This document shows positions 11,875 through 13,662 of a stretch of DNA of 13,662 bases, in pieces. This DNA comes from Myxococcales bacterium (GTDB lineage: Bacteria > Myxococcota > Myxococcia > Myxococcales > Anaeromyxobacteraceae). The stretch is from positions 1 through 13,662 of the forward strand of contig JAJXSQ010000020.1 of NCBI GenBank assembly GCA_021784495.1, written 5' to 3'. The notes beneath the pieces were generated by a model. It saw only the letters and a list, made by a program, of their open reading frames with translations, had not been told where the DNA came from and did not search any database. Every line of letters starts with the position of its first letter. The stretch's first letter is position 1. The position numbers were made by a program, and so were the translations under genes.

Positions 11875-11880
11875 AGGAGG
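11875..11880 (+). promoter_or_regulatory. Strong ribosome binding site (AGGAGG)
   Basis: AGGAGG lies 8 nt before the ATG at 11889 and decides that start. It is the strongest Shine-Dalgarno site in the window and contrasts with the SD-less starts of the two preceding genes. A TTGACC at 11841-11846 could be a -35 box, but the matching -10 is poor. Confidence 0.75.
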
Positions 11881-11888
11881 CTCACCCC

Positions 11889-12881
11889 ATGCTCGCCATC
11901 GTCCCCCTCGCCCTCGCGGCGGCGCTCGCCGCGGCGCCCCCGGCCCTCGACACCGTCATGCTCCTGGACGGCGGGCGCGTCCGGGGGACGGTGATCGTCG
12001 AGGATCCCAGGACCGGGGTCACCATCCAGATCCCGGGCGGCGAGACCCGGACCATCCCGGCCAAGGACATCTTCCGGATCGAGTACCGCGACGGGACGGT
12101 CGGAGGGATCAAGGCCCCCGGCGCCACCGCCGGCCCCGCCGGCGGGATCGATCCCTTCGCGGCGCCCCCGCCCCCGCCGCCGCCCCCTGGCCAGGGGGCG
12201 GCGCGCGGACCTCCCGTCGGCTATCCGCCGGAGGAGTACCCGGGGGAGGAGGGGTACGGGCCGGCGGAGGAACCCGCGTTCCCGGCCCCGTTCCCGCCCG
12301 GCGCGGCGACCTATCCCCCCGACCTGATGATGTTCTCGGCCGGGATCGGGATGGCGGTCCCGACCGGCAGCGCGCTCGCCGGCGCCTCGATGAGCAGCTA
12401 CGTGTCCCCCCAGTTCCTCATGGAGTTCGAGGCCGGCGTCCGGATCGCGCCGCCGCTCATGGTGGGGCTCGTCCTCGATCTCGGGCTCGGGACCGCCGGC
12501 TCGACGGTGGCCAGCCAGTGCGCCGCCGCCGGGACCACCTGCAGCGTCGCGACGCTCCGGTTCGGGCCGCAGCTCCGCTGGTCCTTCACGCCGAGCGCCC
12601 GCGCGACGCCGTGGATCGCGGCGGGGACGATGATCGAGGGGACCTCCATCTCGGACGACAACTCGTCGCTCAACGCGATGACCCTCAGCGGCTGGGAGAT
12701 GCTGCGGCTCTCGGCCGGCTACGACTTCCGCCAGAGCCAGGACCTGGGCTGGGGGCTCTTCCTGTCGGCCGGCGTCGGGAGCTACACCCAGCAGGATCTC
12801 GGCACCGGCCCCTACTCGATCCCGGCGCGCGGGACCCACGTCTGGATCCAGGGCGGGGTGCGGATGATCCTCTTCCCCTGA
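11889..12881 (+). CDS. Exported protein with N-terminal small beta domain, Pro-rich linker and putative outer-membrane beta-barrel
   Basis: The product is 330 residues. A signal peptide (about 1-18) is followed by a compact beta-rich segment (about 20-75: 'DTVMLLDGGRVRGTVIVED', 'VTIQIPGGETRTIPAKDI', 'FRIEYRDG'). This pattern is seen in secreted proteins of large-genome Proteobacteria and Myxococcota. Next is a low-complexity Pro-rich then Glu/Gly/Pro-rich linker (about 90-140). From about 145 on, alternating hydrophobic strands such as 'FLMEFEAGVRIAPPLMVGLVLDLGLG', 'LRFGPQLRWSFTP', 'LRLSAGYDFRQ' and 'WGLFLSAGVGSYT' suggest an 8-stranded barrel, ending in 'GGVRMILFP'. Two cysteines (in 'SQCAAAGTTCS') could close a loop. 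I do not recognise a named family. It sits 64 nt after the SpoIID-domain gene and converges on the ATPase gene. Confidence 0.75.
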   Translation: MLAIVPLALAAALAAAPPALDTVMLLDGGRVRGTVIVEDPRTGVTIQIPGGETRTIPAKDIFRIEYRDGTVGGIKAPGATAGPAGGIDPFAAPPPPPPPPGQGAARGPPVGYPPEEYPGEEGYGPAEEPAFPAPFPPGAATYPPDLMMFSAGIGMAVPTGSALAGASMSSYVSPQFLMEFEAGVRIAPPLMVGLVLDLGLGTAGSTVASQCAAAGTTCSVATLRFGPQLRWSFTPSARATPWIAAGTMIEGTSISDDNSSLNAMTLSGWEMLRLSAGYDFRQSQDLGWGLFLSAGVGSYTQQDLGTGPYSIPARGTHVWIQGGVRMILFP

Positions 12882-12908
12882 TCGACCGGGCGCCCGCCGG
12901 CCGCGCGC

Positions 12909-13662
12909 CTAGAGCCGCGCGCGGCGGAGCCGGAGGGCGTTCGCGATCACCGTCACCGAGCTGAAGCTCATGGCGGCGCTCGCGATCATCGGCGAGAGGA
13001 GCGCGCCGGTGAGCGGGTAGAGGGCGCCGGCGGCCAGCGGCACGCCCGCGGCGTTGTAGGCGAAGGCCCAGAAGAGGTTCTGCCGGATGTTGCGCATGGT
13101 GGCGCGCGAGAGCCGCCGGGCGCGCACGATCCCGGCGAGATCGCCGCGGACGAGGGTGATCCCGGCGCTCTCCATCGCCACGTCGGTGCCGGTGCCCATG
13201 GCGATCCCGACGTCGGCCGCGGCGAGGGCCGGGGCGTCGTTGATCCCGTCGCCGGCCATCGCGACCACGGCGCCGCGCGCCCGCCAGGCGGCGACCGCGC
13301 CGGCCTTCGCCGCGGGGAGGACCTCCGCCTGGACGTCGTCGAGGCCGAGGCGCGCGGCGACCGCGCGCGCGGTCGTCCCGTGGTCCCCGGTGACCATGAC
13401 CACCTTCAGCCCCTCGCCGCGCAGGGCGGCGATGGCCGCGGCGGCGCCGGGCTTCACCGGGTCGGCGGCGATCAGCAGGCCGGCCGCCCGGCCGTCGACG
13501 GCGACGAGCAGGGCGGCGGCGCCGCCGCGGCGCGCGGCCTCGGCCTCCGCGGCGAGCGGCGCGGGGTCGATCCCCAGCTCGCCCAGGAGCGCGGCGGTGC
13601 CGAGCACGACCGCCCGGCCCTCGACCCGGCCGGTGACCCCCCGGCCAGGGAGCGCGGCGAAC
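12909..13662 (-). CDS. copA: Copper-type P1B ATPase, C-terminal fragment (cut by window edge)
   Basis: The frame stays open to the right edge, giving 250 residues; the upstream part, including the DKTGT motif, lies outside. The first visible residues (FAALPGRGVTGRVEG) are the nucleotide-binding domain loop found in heavy-metal ATPases. 'VVMVTGDHGTTARAVA' and 'GDGINDAPALAAADVGIAMG' are the P-domain hinge motifs. The last two membrane helices carry 'AFAYNAAGVPLAAG' and 'SAAMSFSSVTVIANALRLR', that is YN and MSxSS, the metal-site residues of the Cu(+) subgroup P1B-1. The protein exports Cu(+) from the cytoplasm using ATP. Two small deviations are TGDH instead of the usual TGDN, and 'LPAAK' where LPxDK is common; Lys is kept. 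The stop is TAG at 12911-12909. No metal-responsive regulator is visible. Confidence 0.93.
   Translation of the reverse strand, partial: FAALPGRGVTGRVEGRAVVLGTAALLGELGIDPAPLAAEAEAARRGGAAALLVAVDGRAAGLLIAADPVKPGAAAAIAALRGEGLKVVMVTGDHGTTARAVAARLGLDDVQAEVLPAAKAGAVAAWRARGAVVAMAGDGINDAPALAAADVGIAMGTGTDVAMESAGITLVRGDLAGIVRARRLSRATMRNIRQNLFWAFAYNAAGVPLAAGALYPLTGALLSPMIASAAMSFSSVTVIANALRLRRARL

Noticed and set aside
13605..13607. A GTG that could be taken as the start of the copper ATPase gene.
   Set aside because: The frame continues to the window edge with the conserved LPGRGVTGRVEG motif, so this is an internal valine of a longer gene.
1..13662. A search by eye for mobile elements, CRISPR arrays, toxin-antitoxin pairs or defence genes.
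   Set aside because: No transposase, integrase, terminal repeats, spaced direct repeats or recognisable defence domains were found. Base composition looks uniform, and neither tRNA has an adjacent integrase or obvious attachment-site duplication.

Overview
This is a very GC-rich window (roughly three quarters G+C by eye) with tightly packed genes and a strong bias for G or C at third codon positions. The organism is most likely a free-living Gram-negative bacterium. Evidence for this includes a beta-barrel-like protein, several signal-peptide proteins and lipoproteins, a multiheme cytochrome, and a large PAS-rich hybrid sensor kinase. The style fits Myxococcota, and Anaeromyxobacter-like relatives in particular, but that placement is inferred from style and not proven. 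I see no phage, transposon, CRISPR array or defence island.

Layout. At the left edge, on the minus strand, are the first 27 codons of dephospho-CoA kinase (coaE), overlapping by 4 nt an exported BamE-like protein (80-604). Divergent from these, on the plus strand, are a small tetraheme c554-type cytochrome (627-1112) and the ribosome-assembly GTPase EngB (1141-1791). Next come greB (minus, 1826-2305) and metF (plus, 2401-3309), which are divergent from each other. tRNA-Glu(UUC) lies on the minus strand at 3406-3478 with a clear sigma70-type promoter. A putative secreted endonuclease/exonuclease/phosphatase-fold lipoprotein (3564-4433) runs convergently into a 1247-residue membrane hybrid histidine kinase (minus, 4486-8229). 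The kinase is divergent from an aldo/keto reductase (8439-9431). tRNA-Lys(UUU) follows on the minus strand (9450-9521). An envelope block on the plus strand comes next: a cupredoxin-like lipoprotein (9606-10001), a SpoIID/LytB-domain protein (10064-11824) and an exported protein ending in a putative beta-barrel (11889-12881). The right edge holds the C-terminal 250 residues of a Cu(+)-type P1B ATPase (copA-like, minus).

Most genes are housekeeping or ordinary envelope and sensory genes. Two observations stand out. First, many start codons have no Shine-Dalgarno sequence and instead sit 5-9 nt after a TAnnnT -10-like hexamer, which suggests leaderless or near-leaderless mRNAs. At 610-617 a perfectly palindromic AGTATACT gives such a hexamer on both strands between two divergent start codons. 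Second, the cupredoxin-like lipoprotein keeps the fold signature but appears to have lost three of the four type-1 copper ligands. Convergent junctions carry perfect GC-rich hairpins without U-tracts. No stretch over 300 nt lacks a gene; the longest gap is 8230-8438, which holds the divergent promoter region of the kinase and the reductase.
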